A stretch of DNA of 32,922 bases, taken from NCBI GenBank assembly GCA_937969105.1, contig CALBUZ010000097.1:1-32922 (forward strand). Direction: 5' to 3'. A program made the position numbers and the translations under genes. Source of the stretch: an uncultured Collinsella sp. (GTDB taxonomy: Bacteria; Actinomycetota; Coriobacteriia; Coriobacteriales; Coriobacteriaceae). The notes beneath the pieces are model-generated. The model saw only the letters and a list, made by a program, of their open reading frames with translations. It was not told where the DNA came from and did no database searches. Below, piece after piece: positions 7,205-14,324 of the stretch. Position 1 is the first letter of the stretch. Each line of letters starts with the position of its first letter.

Positions 7205-7930
7205 AGGGCGGTCGTACTCGCCCTGCACACGGGGATGCGAATCGGCGAGGTCTGCGGCCTTCGGTGGTGCGATGTGGATTTCGAGACGGGCCTGATCTCG
7301 ATCAGACACTCGGTGGCGTACGCGAAGGGAATGGGTTCGTTCATCAAGGACACCAAGACCCATGACGCCAGGGGTATCCCCATCGACCCGGTCGGCCTAC
7401 TCCCCTTCCTGAAGGAGACCCACGAGATCGACTGCGGAAAGCTGCGCTTGCGCGGCCTTACCGGGGCGGTCGAGATCGGGGACTGCTACATCCTGTCGGA
7501 GCCGGGCGCGACCTTCGCGACGACAAGCTATATCCGCAGGGCGTTCAAGACGTTCTCGGAGACCAACGGTCTCATGGGCACCAACGACGAGCTGATCACG
7601 TTCCACGGCCTTCGCCACACGTTCGCAACGCAGTGGATCCGCCAAGGCGGCGATATCAAGGCGCTCCAATCGATCCTCGGCCACAAGGACGCCATGGCGA
7701 CGCTCAACGTCTACGCCGACATCGAGCCCATCTCCAAAATCCATAACATGCTGCGCGCCACGCCGTGCCTTTGGCGCGGGCACCTCGGGCCGAGGGTCGA
7801 TCCGGGTCCCATGTTCCAACAGAGGATCCAGGAGTCCATCGAGACGCTCCAGGCGTTCGGCTACGGCATCACCGAGCCGGACGACCGAAATATCGCCATA
7901 CGCGACGTGAAGACGAACAGTTGGCTCTAG
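7205..7930 (+). pseudogene. Tyrosine recombinase/integrase, 5'-truncated (catalytic domain only)
   Basis: Recognisable homology begins at the first codon after the regulator's stop (RAVVLALHTGMRIGEVCGL) and runs to 7930. The catalytic set is present: Arg in TGMRIGE, Lys in KDTKTHDARG, HGLRH (HxxR), LGHKD and the nucleophile Tyr in LNVYADI. The whole N-terminal arm-binding and core-binding part, about 150-200 residues, is missing, and no ribosome binding site precedes the first ATG (7235). It is therefore a remnant, probably of the element that brought the island, and not a working enzyme. The frame stays open for about 60 residues beyond the Tyr motif. Confidence 0.85.
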
Positions 7931-7987
7931 CTCACCGAGTACGCGGCAGTGCTGGGCCCATCCCAACTGAGGTCACGGTGGTCCGAT

Positions 7988-8029
7988 AGGGGCGCCGCCC
8001 GCGGCATGCGCCGCGGAGCGGTATCCCCT
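7988..8029. other. Large GC-rich hairpin after the integrase remnant
   Basis: AGGGG...CCGC...CGCGGC pairs with GCCGCG...GCGG...CCCCT around the loop ATGC, about 15 bp with two small internal loops. There is no T-run on either side. It may be a recombination-site structure or part of the old element. Confidence 0.45.
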
Positions 8030-8082
8030 ACCGAAGGGCGGGGATGCCCTCCGCTTCCAGTTCGGAATCAGCCGTCGGAGGC

Positions 8083-8145
8083 GTTCGGCTGACTGCGGGA
8101 ACGGCCTGTCCGCTCAATGTGTTCGGCTGAGATCGGAAATCAACC
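8083..8145. repeat. 63-bp direct repeat, copy 2 (right boundary of the island)
   Basis: Same orientation as 871-933, with 2 mismatches. It lies 153 bases beyond the end of the integrase remnant, and with copy 1 brackets the accessory genes. It could be the duplicated attachment site or an unrelated dispersed element. Confidence 0.8.
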
Positions 8146-8257
8146 CAACACGAGCCGGACACGCGCCAGACGGCTCTTCCCCGTGCGGCCTTCCCCCTTA
8201 CGCTCATGTTGCAGGCATGTAACGCCGCAGCGAGCGCGCCTTTTTTTGCGCCAGACA

Positions 8258-8280
8258 GGTACAATGATGAACACTGTACC
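8258..8280 (+). promoter_or_regulatory. Candidate -10 box within an inverted repeat, upstream of the ACT gene
   Basis: GGTACA (8258-8263) and TGTACC (8275-8280) form a perfect 6-bp inverted repeat that contains the -10-like TACAAT (8260-8265). No convincing -35 is seen at 17 bases. It may be an operator for the ACT-gltA pair; weak evidence. Confidence 0.35.
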
Positions 8281-8326
8281 GTAGCGGAGCGCCCCCGCGC
8301 GCCGCAACCACGCGAAAGGGTTTCCC

Positions 8327-8614
8327 ATGGCCGAGATCTCGTCCTCCCGCATCGTCATCACCGTCCTTGGCAAGAACCGCCCCGGTATCGTCGCCGGCGT
8401 CACCCGCGTCCTGGGCGAGGCCAACGTCGACATCCGCGACATCACGCAGTCCATTATCGAGGACATCTTCACCATGACCATGCTGGCCGATACCGCCGAG
8501 TCCAAGCTCGACTTCGCTGAGCTGCAGAAGGCCCTGGCCGAGGCCGGCGAGCTTTCGGGCGTCAACGTGTCCATCCAGCGCGAGGACGTCTTTAACTTTA
8601 TGTACCGCCTGTAG
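8327..8614 (+). CDS. ACT domain-containing protein (UPF0237 family)
   Basis: 95 residues forming a single ACT domain: VITVLGKNRPGIVAGVTRVL, then NVDIRDITQSIIEDIFTMTML, the usual beta-alpha-beta ligand-binding start. Members are small stand-alone ACT proteins related to GcvR that probably bind an amino acid or related metabolite and act as regulators; the ligand is not known. AAAGGG lies 6 bases before the ATG. Citrate synthase starts 77 bases downstream on the same strand with no terminator between, so co-transcription is likely. A link to control of the glutamate-forming branch is attractive but only inferred. Confidence 0.88.
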   Translation: MAEISSSRIVITVLGKNRPGIVAGVTRVLGEANVDIRDITQSIIEDIFTMTMLADTAESKLDFAELQKALAEAGELSGVNVSIQREDVFNFMYRL

Positions 8615-8691
8615 CGAACAAGCCGCTGGGGATAGCCTGACGCGCGCATGCCCATGCAAGCCACCCCGATGCGGCCCGGAGAGGAGCGCGC

Positions 8692-10110
8692 ATGGCCTAC
8701 GACGCCAAGAAAATCTATTACCGCTTCGATGACCACTTGAGCCGACTGGTTCTGGATTACGAAGCAAGCCGCCAGATTTCGTCTGAGAGCGAAAGCCTCT
8801 ACCACGGCCTGCCGACCGACCCTTATGACGAGGGCTTGTTCGAAGAGCACAATGTCAAGCGCGGCCTGCGCAATGCCGACGGCTCGGGCGTGGTCGCGGG
8901 CCTCACTCGTATCTCGGATGTGCACGGCTACAACAAGGTCGACGGAAAGGTCGTGCCCGATCAGGGCAAGCTCACGCTTCGCGGCTACAGCATCGAGGAT
9001 CTGGTCAACAATGCCCAGGCCGAGAATCGCTACGGCTACGAAGAAGTCGCCTATCTGCTTATCACGGGCTCGCTGCCCAACAAGGAAGAGCTCGACGGCT
9101 TTTGCGAGCGCCTGGGCGCCTTTAGACATCTGAGCGACGAGTACGTTAAAGAGTTCCCTATGACCACGGTGTCGTCGAGCATCATGAACGTGCTCCAGCG
9201 CGCCGTACTGTTGCTCTACGCCTTCGATGCCGAACCAGACGTGATCACGCCCGAGCACGAAATCGACGTCGCCATTTCCATGCTCGCACGTCTCCCGCGC
9301 ATCGCCGCCTTCGCACACATGGCCTCGGTCGCCAAGCTTCGCGGCTCCGAGGTTCACGTGCCGCACCCCACGCCCGGCCTCTCCACCGCCGAGACCATCC
9401 TACAGGTCCTGCGCGGCGGCATGGCGTTCACCCGCGATGAGGCGATGCTACTCGACGTTATGCTCATGCTGCATGCCGAGCACGGCGGCGGCAACAACTC
9501 CACCTTCGCTTGCCGCGTGCTGTCGTCTTCGGCCACCGACCCGTATTCCGCCTACGCCGCGGCTATCGGCTCGCTCAAGGGCCCGCGCCACGGCGGCGCC
9601 AATGCCAAGGTCGTGTCTATGCACGAGGACATCCGCGCGCATGTCTCCAACTGGGAGGACGAGGACGAGGTCGCGGCCTACCTGGGCAAGATCCTCGACA
9701 AGCAGGCCTTCGACGGCACGGGCCTCATCTACGGCATGGGCCACGCCGTCTATACGCTCAGCGACCCGCGCGCCGAGGTCTGCCGCCGTTACGCGCGCTC
9801 ACTGGCAGCCAAGAAGAACTTGGGCGAAGAGTTCGCACTCATCGAGCGCATCGAGCGCCTGGCACCGCAGGTGATGCGCGACCACGGCATGACCAAGCCT
9901 ATCTGCGCCAACATCGACCTGTACACAGGCTTTATCTACAAGATGCTCGGCGTGCCCGAGACGCTTTTTACGCCGCTTTTCGCCGTCGCCCGCATGGCCG
10001 GCTGGTCGGCACACCGCATGGAAGAGCTCTTCTGCGCGCATCGCATCATCCGCCCGGCATACCGTCCGGTGATCGAGCCGCTGGAATACAAGCCGCTCGC
10101 CGACCGCTAG
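8692..10110 (+). CDS. gltA: Citrate synthase
   Basis: Condenses acetyl-CoA with oxaloacetate to citrate. The 472-residue chain has all three catalytic residues in their motifs: H264 in HAEHGGGNNST, H351 in YGMGHAVY and D409 in NIDLYTGF. It has an N-terminal extension of about 60-70 residues before the fold, as in the longer citrate synthases of anaerobic Firmicutes and actinobacteria. In an anaerobe the enzyme probably feeds 2-oxoglutarate and glutamate synthesis. The strong site GAGGAG precedes the ATG. It is probably co-transcribed with the ACT gene and ends at a strong terminator (10134-10172). A 2-methylcitrate synthase cannot be excluded from sequence alone. Confidence 0.93.
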   Translation: MAYDAKKIYYRFDDHLSRLVLDYEASRQISSESESLYHGLPTDPYDEGLFEEHNVKRGLRNADGSGVVAGLTRISDVHGYNKVDGKVVPDQGKLTLRGYSIEDLVNNAQAENRYGYEEVAYLLITGSLPNKEELDGFCERLGAFRHLSDEYVKEFPMTTVSSSIMNVLQRAVLLLYAFDAEPDVITPEHEIDVAISMLARLPRIAAFAHMASVAKLRGSEVHVPHPTPGLSTAETILQVLRGGMAFTRDEAMLLDVMLMLHAEHGGGNNSTFACRVLSSSATDPYSAYAAAIGSLKGPRHGGANAKVVSMHEDIRAHVSNWEDEDEVAAYLGKILDKQAFDGTGLIYGMGHAVYTLSDPRAEVCRRYARSLAAKKNLGEEFALIERIERLAPQVMRDHGMTKPICANIDLYTGFIYKMLGVPETLFTPLFAVARMAGWSAHRMEELFCAHRIIRPAYRPVIEPLEYKPLADR

Positions 10111-10133
10111 GACGCGGACCGTTATAGAACCCG

Positions 10134-10172
10134 AGCGTGGCCAGGGCATCACCGCCCTCGGCCACGCTTTTT
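10134..10172 (+). terminator. gltA terminator
   Basis: AGCGTGGCC (10134-10142) pairs with GGCCACGCT (10160-10168), with an inner GGGC/GCCC stem and a TTTTT run at 10168-10172. Confidence 0.88.
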
Positions 10173-10197
10173 ATGCCAGCAGAAAGGGCTGCATCGA

Positions 10198-11040
10198 ATG
10201 ATTGTGTTTTCCGATATGGATGGAACGCTGCTGACGAGTGACAAGCAGATGAGCGACGCCACCTGGGCGATGCTCGACGAGCTTGCGCACCGCGGTGTTG
10301 AGTTTGTGCCCTGCACGGGGCGCCCGCTGTCGGGCATCTTTGAGCCCATCCTCGCCCATCCCGCCGTGCACTATGCCGTCTGCGCCAATGGCGCCAGTGT
10401 CTGGCAGCTCGACGACGACGTGCCCACCGATGCCTCGCGCGCCACGCGCATCTTGAGCCGACCGCTCGATTGCGGCATCGCCCATCGCATCCGCCGCATC
10501 GCCGCCGGCCATGACGTCACCTTCGATATCTTCGCGGATGGGCAGTGCTTCCTCCCCCGCTCGCTCTACACGCGCCTGGATGAGTTCTGCGGCGGCGACC
10601 CCCACATCGCGGCTTCGCTCAAGCGCACACGAACACCGATCGACATGGATATCGACAGCAAGATCGACGAGGTCGAGACGCTCGAGCGCATCGCCATGTA
10701 CTGGCACGACCCGGCTGATCGCGACGCCATCGCGGCGGAGCTCGACACGCTCGGAGGCATTGAGGTCACGCGTTCGTACGCCATGAATATCGAGGTCATG
10801 GGCGCGGGCGCCACCAAGGGAACGGCCCTCACGTGGCTCTGCGAGCACCTGGGCGAGCGTCTCGCCGACACCTGGGCGTTCGGCGACAACATCAACGACA
10901 TCCCCATGCTGCAGGCAGCGGGCCACGGCACGGCCATGATCAACGCCGAGCCCGAGGACCGCGCGGCCGCCGACGCCATCACCGAATACGACAACGACCA
11001 CGACGGCGTCGCCCGCACCATCATGGCCGCTCTCGCCTAG
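10198..11040 (+). CDS. HAD-superfamily Cof-type phosphatase (1)
   Basis: 280 residues of the Cof/YidA class (HAD IIB), which remove phosphate from sugar phosphates or related small molecules. Motif I is FSDMDGTLL, motif II is in VPCTGRP, the motif III lysine lies in GATKGTAL, and motif IV is AFGDNINDIPML. The substrate cannot be told. AAAGGG precedes the ATG by 9 bases. The stop codon TAG (11038-11040) lies inside the first unit of the 27-bp tandem repeat, so the last codon is shared with the repeat. A second, divergent paralogue lies downstream in convergent orientation. Confidence 0.9.
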   Translation: MIVFSDMDGTLLTSDKQMSDATWAMLDELAHRGVEFVPCTGRPLSGIFEPILAHPAVHYAVCANGASVWQLDDDVPTDASRATRILSRPLDCGIAHRIRRIAAGHDVTFDIFADGQCFLPRSLYTRLDEFCGGDPHIAASLKRTRTPIDMDIDSKIDEVETLERIAMYWHDPADRDAIAAELDTLGGIEVTRSYAMNIEVMGAGATKGTALTWLCEHLGERLADTWAFGDNINDIPMLQAAGHGTAMINAEPEDRAAADAITEYDNDHDGVARTIMAALA

Positions 11041-11143
11041 TCATTGGGGACGTTCTTAAACGACTAGTCATTGGGGACGTTCTTAAACGACTAGTCATTG
11101 GGGACGTTCTTAAATGACTAGTCGTTGGGGACACTCTTCGCGA
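11037..11143 (+). repeat. 27-bp tandem repeat array with GGGGACGTTC core (forward)
   Basis: Units starting CTAGTCATTGGGGACGTTC at 11037, 11064 and 11091, then a diverged fourth unit at 11118 (CTAGTCGTTGGGGACACTC). The palindrome GACTAGTC separates units, so each GGGGAC segment sits in a hairpin loop between two GACTAGTC arms. An inverted array of the same unit lies at 12160-12238. There are no unique spacers, so it is not CRISPR. Confidence 0.9.
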
Positions 11144-11170
11144 AAAAGCTGCAAGGACTGTCCCCGGCTG

Positions 11171-11201
11171 CCGGCAGAAAAGGAACGTCCCTAACTGCCG
11201 G
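11171..11201 (-). repeat. GGGAC-loop hairpin with CCGGCAG arms
   Basis: Arms 11171-11177 and 11195-11201 enclose a 17-base loop, read on the minus strand as TTAGGGACGTTCCTTTT. It differs at one base from the loop at 14240-14256, although the arms are different. It lies just past the stop of the minus-strand HAD gene and may also serve as its transcript end. Confidence 0.75.
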
Positions 11202-11202
11202 A

Positions 11203-11997
11203 TTAAGCGAGGCTCTCCAGAACACGGCGAAGTTCCTGCTGGACGGCGTGGTCGCGGTTGCGCCCCACCACGCGATCGGCCACCGCCTTGAGCGCGGGGC
11301 GCGCGTTTTCCATCGCGCAGCCCGTGCCGACAAAGCGAATGATCTCGTAGTCGTTCATAGAGTCACCAAACGCCATAACCTCGTCGCGCCCAATGCCATA
11401 ATGCTCCGCGAGCTGTGCAATACCCGAGGCCTTCGATACACCGGGCTGCATGGCATCGATCCACGCGTTGCCCGAAGGCGCAAAAGTAAAGAGCTGACCG
11501 AGTTCGCGCTGCAGCACGTACGCACTGTCCATAACGGCACCGTCGTCGCAAAAGATACTCGCTTTGATGATATTTACGCTGGGATCGGGCAGCTCCCAAA
11601 TGCGCTCGGCATTGGGAAGGTCCTTATCGACCTCGCGCACGAACTTGCACTCGTCATCGAGCAAAAAGGACTTGGTTCGGTCGAAGAGCGCAAGATGCAG
11701 ATTGGAAAACGTCGCGACGGCCTGGGCGAGCTTTCGAATCGCCAGGTGCGAATATACCTCGCGGTCTACCATTTTGCCGTCGGCGAAGACCTGGGCACCG
11801 TTAGCTGCGACAAAGTCCATCTTGTCGCGAACGGGCGCAAAGAACTCGCACAGGCGATCGTAGCGGCGGCCCGAGGACGCAGCAAAATGCACGCCGTGCT
11901 CACGCAGGGCCTCAATCAACTCATATGTCTCGGGCGGTACCTGGCTATTCTCATCAAGCAGCGTGCCGTCCATATCGGATGCAATCAGTTTAAACAT
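11203..11997 (-). CDS. HAD-superfamily Cof-type phosphatase (2)
   Basis: 264 residues, same class as its neighbour: motif I ASDMDGTLL, motif II AASSGRRY, motif III lysine in GVSKASGI, motif IV AFGDSMNDYEII. Probable small-molecule phosphatase; substrate unknown. The ribosome binding site GGGAG lies 7 bases before the ATG, but it is inside the 3' arm of a long hairpin (12003-12064) that should hide it. The gene is flanked on both sides by GGGGAC-type repeats in inverted orientation, which suggests past mobility or insertion around it. Identity of the family is firm. Confidence 0.9.
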   Translation of the reverse strand: MFKLIASDMDGTLLDENSQVPPETYELIEALREHGVHFAASSGRRYDRLCEFFAPVRDKMDFVAANGAQVFADGKMVDREVYSHLAIRKLAQAVATFSNLHLALFDRTKSFLLDDECKFVREVDKDLPNAERIWELPDPSVNIIKASIFCDDGAVMDSAYVLQRELGQLFTFAPSGNAWIDAMQPGVSKASGIAQLAEHYGIGRDEVMAFGDSMNDYEIIRFVGTGCAMENARPALKAVADRVVGRNRDHAVQQELRRVLESLA

Positions 11998-12002
11998 AGA
12001 AA

Positions 12003-12064
12003 AGCTCCCTTCGGGCTTGTTGGAATCGAACGTGTATCCGATTCCAACGTACCCAAAGGGAGCT
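12003..12064 (-). promoter_or_regulatory. 26-bp leader hairpin that sequesters the HAD gene ribosome binding site
   Basis: Arms 12003-12028 and 12039-12064 with a 10-base loop: 22 Watson-Crick pairs, two G-U pairs on the minus-strand RNA and one 2-base internal loop. The 3' arm contains the GGGAG site of the gene starting at 11997 and is followed by TTTTC. It could act as a translational lock or an attenuator. Confidence 0.65.
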
Positions 12065-12159
12065 CAGATAAGACTCCGCGGGCGTAAACGTTACAAGGAC
12101 CTAGCAAATAGCTCACGCTCACCAGAAGCCCCACGGTCGCAGCGTCAAGCAACACGCCA

Positions 12160-12238
12160 AAGAGTGTCCCCAACGACTAGTCGTTTAAGAACGTCCCCGA
12201 TGACTAGTCGTTTAAGAACGTCCCCGATGACTAGTCGG
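12160..12238 (-). repeat. 27-bp tandem repeat array (inverted orientation)
   Basis: CTAG steps at 12177, 12204 and 12231, a 27-bp period. On the minus strand the units read CATCGGGGACGTTC between GACTAGTC palindromes, with one diverged unit GTTGGGGACACTC at the outer end. CTAG at 12231 supplies the stop codon of the adenine deaminase gene. Same unit as 11037-11143, opposite strand. Confidence 0.88.
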
Positions 12239-14051
12239 CGTAGGTGAAGGTCGTGACGTCGAACATGCCCTCGGGGCGAATGCGGAGCGTCGGGATGACC
12301 GGCAGGGGCAGGAAGATGATGCCCATGATGGGGTCGAGCGGCGGCTCGATGCCCATGGCACGCGCCTTGACCATAAAGTCGTCGTGCTGCGCGGCAACGT
12401 CCTCGGCCGTGCCTTCGCTCATAAGGCCACCGAGCGCCAGCGGAATGCGCGCCACGACCTCTCCGTTGCGCACCAGCACGTGACCACCTTGGCCCACGGC
12501 CTCAACGGCGGCCATCATATCGGCGGCGTTGTCGCCCACGACGCACACGTTGTGCGAGTCGTGTCCGATCGTCGAGGCGATGGCACCACCCGTGATGGTA
12601 AAGCCGCGCACCCAGCCGCGGCCGATATGCTTGCCAACGAGTCCCAGGCCAGCGGGGCCGTCACCGTCGGCGCCCTCGGCCTGCAGCGACACGCCGCGGC
12701 CGTGGCGCTCGATCAGCATAATGCGGCGCAGGCCCTCGGCGTTCTCGGGGCGAACCATGCCCGTGATGGCCTTACCCGGCACCACGTCAATCACGGCCTC
12801 GCCCGGCTTAAAGGCATAGTCGAATACGTCGAGCGAAAGCTTCGGCAGCTTAACGGAGGCGCGCAGCTCATCGGCAAGGGCCGCGACCTCGGCCATCTCG
12901 GGTGCAATCTCGCCCACAAAGGTGCCGTCCTGTGCCACGAGCGCGCCGGCGGCATACACGCGATGCGGAGCCGTGGCAAACGTCAGGTCATTGAGCACCA
13001 GCAGGTCGGCACGCTTGCCCGGGGCAATCGCACCGCGGAGCTCGTGCGGGTCGCGGCAGCCGTGATCCAGGCCAAACGCCTCGGCCGTGGAGAGGGACGC
13101 CATAGAGATAGCGACCACGGGGTCGATACCGGCCTCAATCGCCACGCGGCAGGCATTGTCGATCATGCCGGTTGCAAGTGCATCGGAAGGAGCGCGGTCG
13201 TCAGTCGCAAAGCAGCAGCGGCGGGCGCGCGCGGGATTCTCCAGCAGCATCGGCGACAGGTTGGCCAGATCATGGCTGCACGTACCCTCGCGCAGCATCA
13301 CGTACATGCCACGAGACAGCTTGTCGAGTGCCTCCTCGGGAATCGTCGACTCGTGGTCGGCGATAATGCCCGCTGCGGCATAGGCGTTGAGGTCCTTACC
13401 GGCAACGAGCGGCGCGTGGCCGTCAACCTGCTTGGACGGCGTCTGGTTGGCAGCATCGATGCGAGCACAGGTCTCGGGGTCGGCCATAAAGACGCCCGGC
13501 AAGTTCATCATTTCGCCCAGACCAAAAACATCGCCCGGATGCTCGGCAAAAAACGCCTGCATATCGGCAGCCGAAATAACGGCACCGGCCTGCTCGTCGG
13601 GCAGCGCGGGCACGCACGAAGGCATCATATACTTGATGGAGATGGGTGCGCGGCGGCCGTCCTCGATCATAAAGCGCAAGCCGTCGAGACCGGCAACATT
13701 GGCAATCTCGTGGCTGTCGGCAATGGCGGTGGTAGTACCGCGCGTCGCCGCCATGCGAGCATACTCGGCGGGGCGGATGTTCGAAGACTCAATATGCAAG
13801 TGTCCGTCAATAAAACCGGGGGCAAGATAGCGACCCTGGCAGTCAATGACCTCGGTCGCCTCGTAGGTGCCGGCGGCATCGTCGCGACCGTCGTAGAGCA
13901 CGCCGACGATCACACCGTCCTTGACGGCAACGCTACCGGGTGCCACGCGCTGGCCATACACGTCGACAATCTGTGCATTGGTAAACAGCGTGTCGACGGG
14001 CACGCGGCCCTCGGCGGCCTCGATCACAGACCTCATGACCTCAACGGACAT
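12231..14051 (-). CDS. ade: Adenine deaminase
   Basis: Converts adenine to hypoxanthine and ammonia in purine salvage. About 606 residues, the usual length of the AdeC family in the amidohydrolase superfamily. Visible are the metal site GFIDGHLHIESS, the segment ADSHEIANV, EMMNLPGV, DGHAPLV, the late motif CCFATDD and the C-terminal domain with ITGGAIASTIGHDSHN. The frame is open to 14147, but AGGAG lies 5 bases before the ATG at 14051 and the upstream stretch does not resemble the family, so 14051 is chosen. The leader has a promoter (14120-14147) and a terminator-like hairpin (14078-14107). The 3' end is fused to the repeat array: the TAG stop is repeat-derived. Confidence 0.93.
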   Translation of the reverse strand: MSVEVMRSVIEAAEGRVPVDTLFTNAQIVDVYGQRVAPGSVAVKDGVIVGVLYDGRDDAAGTYEATEVIDCQGRYLAPGFIDGHLHIESSNIRPAEYARMAATRGTTTAIADSHEIANVAGLDGLRFMIEDGRRAPISIKYMMPSCVPALPDEQAGAVISAADMQAFFAEHPGDVFGLGEMMNLPGVFMADPETCARIDAANQTPSKQVDGHAPLVAGKDLNAYAAAGIIADHESTIPEEALDKLSRGMYVMLREGTCSHDLANLSPMLLENPARARRCCFATDDRAPSDALATGMIDNACRVAIEAGIDPVVAISMASLSTAEAFGLDHGCRDPHELRGAIAPGKRADLLVLNDLTFATAPHRVYAAGALVAQDGTFVGEIAPEMAEVAALADELRASVKLPKLSLDVFDYAFKPGEAVIDVVPGKAITGMVRPENAEGLRRIMLIERHGRGVSLQAEGADGDGPAGLGLVGKHIGRGWVRGFTITGGAIASTIGHDSHNVCVVGDNAADMMAAVEAVGQGGHVLVRNGEVVARIPLALGGLMSEGTAEDVAAQHDDFMVKARAMGIEPPLDPIMGIIFLPLPVIPTLRIRPEGMFDVTTFTYAD

Positions 14052-14077
14052 ACATACTCCTTTAACCGTAGAAAACA

Positions 14078-14107
14078 GCTGCGGAGCGGACAGGCCTTCA
14101 CCGCAGC
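14078..14107 (-). promoter_or_regulatory. Terminator-like hairpin in the adenine deaminase leader
   Basis: GCTGCGG/CCGCAGC arms (14101-14107 with 14078-14084) and a 16-base loop, followed on the minus strand by TGTTTTC, between promoter and start codon. It may attenuate transcription. No purine riboswitch core was recognised. Confidence 0.5.
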
Positions 14108-14119
14108 AAGTCAATAGCC

Positions 14120-14147
14120 ATTGTATGCCCAAACGATGGGTCAACAA
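14120..14147 (-). promoter_or_regulatory. Promoter of the adenine deaminase gene
   Basis: Minus strand TTGTTG (14142-14147), 16-base spacer, TACAAT (14120-14125). It lies about 70 bases upstream of the start codon. Confidence 0.6.
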
Positions 14148-14187
14148 TACGCCTCTCCGCTTAACGGCACACGCCGCTCAGCGCAAT

Positions 14188-14261
14188 GGGGGCAGGTTAC
14201 TTTGCACCAATGCCAAGGAGTGTCCCAAAGTGCCGGCACAAAAGGAACGTCCCCAAGTGCC
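14188..14261 (-). repeat. Cluster of GGGGAC-type repeats downstream of tyrS
   Basis: Contains a hairpin GGCAC/GTGCC (14235-14239, 14257-14261) with a 17-base loop, TTGGGGACGTTCCTTTT on the minus strand. A diverged unit (TTTGGGACACTCC on the minus strand) lies near 14220. A decayed plus-strand copy of the 78-144 type (GCAATGGGGGCAGGTTACTTTGCACC) is at 14188-14213, split here only in description. It lies between the tyrS terminator and the adenine deaminase promoter. Confidence 0.75.
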
Positions 14262-14295
14262 AAAAAGGCCGCAGTCGGGATTCCCGGCTGCGGCC
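14262..14295 (-). terminator. tyrS terminator
   Basis: 13-bp stem GGCCGCAGTCGGG with CCCGGCTGCGGCC (one G-U) and a 3-base loop. On the minus strand it is followed by TTTTT. It is 29 bases past the tyrS stop. Confidence 0.88.
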
Positions 14296-14324
14296 CTATT
14301 GCACATGTTAAGTTGACCTACTTG

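Larger units (their letters stand above)
7931..8326. other. Right edge of the island and promoter region of the ACT-citrate synthase genes
   Basis: No protein gene recognised. It holds a large imperfect hairpin (7988-8029), a second inverted repeat (8048-8081), the second 63-bp repeat (8083-8145), then a region with a T-run at 8241-8247 and a TACAAT box inside an inverted repeat (8258-8280). Confidence 0.7.

Noticed and set aside
12018..12050. T-arm-like sequence GTTCGATTCC, possible tRNA gene
   Set aside because: The bases flanking the TTCGATT loop do not pair as a T-stem and no acceptor, D- or anticodon arm is found; the region is one long hairpin.
11985..12173. 62-codon minus-strand frame across the HAD leader
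   Set aside because: It runs through the hairpin and repeat, has no ribosome binding site and overlaps the real start of the HAD gene in another frame.
11037..12238. Possible CRISPR array
   Set aside because: The 27-bp units are strictly tandem without unique spacers, there are only three or four units per array, and no cas genes are present.
12384..14117. Open frame of 577 codons opposite to adenine deaminase
   Set aside because: It is the antisense shadow of a strongly conserved gene in GC-rich DNA: low-complexity His/Gly/Leu/Val-rich product, no domain. The same applies to long frames opposite tyrS (14121-15596), rpoA/rplQ (22810-24261), secY (27636-29021), citrate synthase and the penicillin-binding protein.
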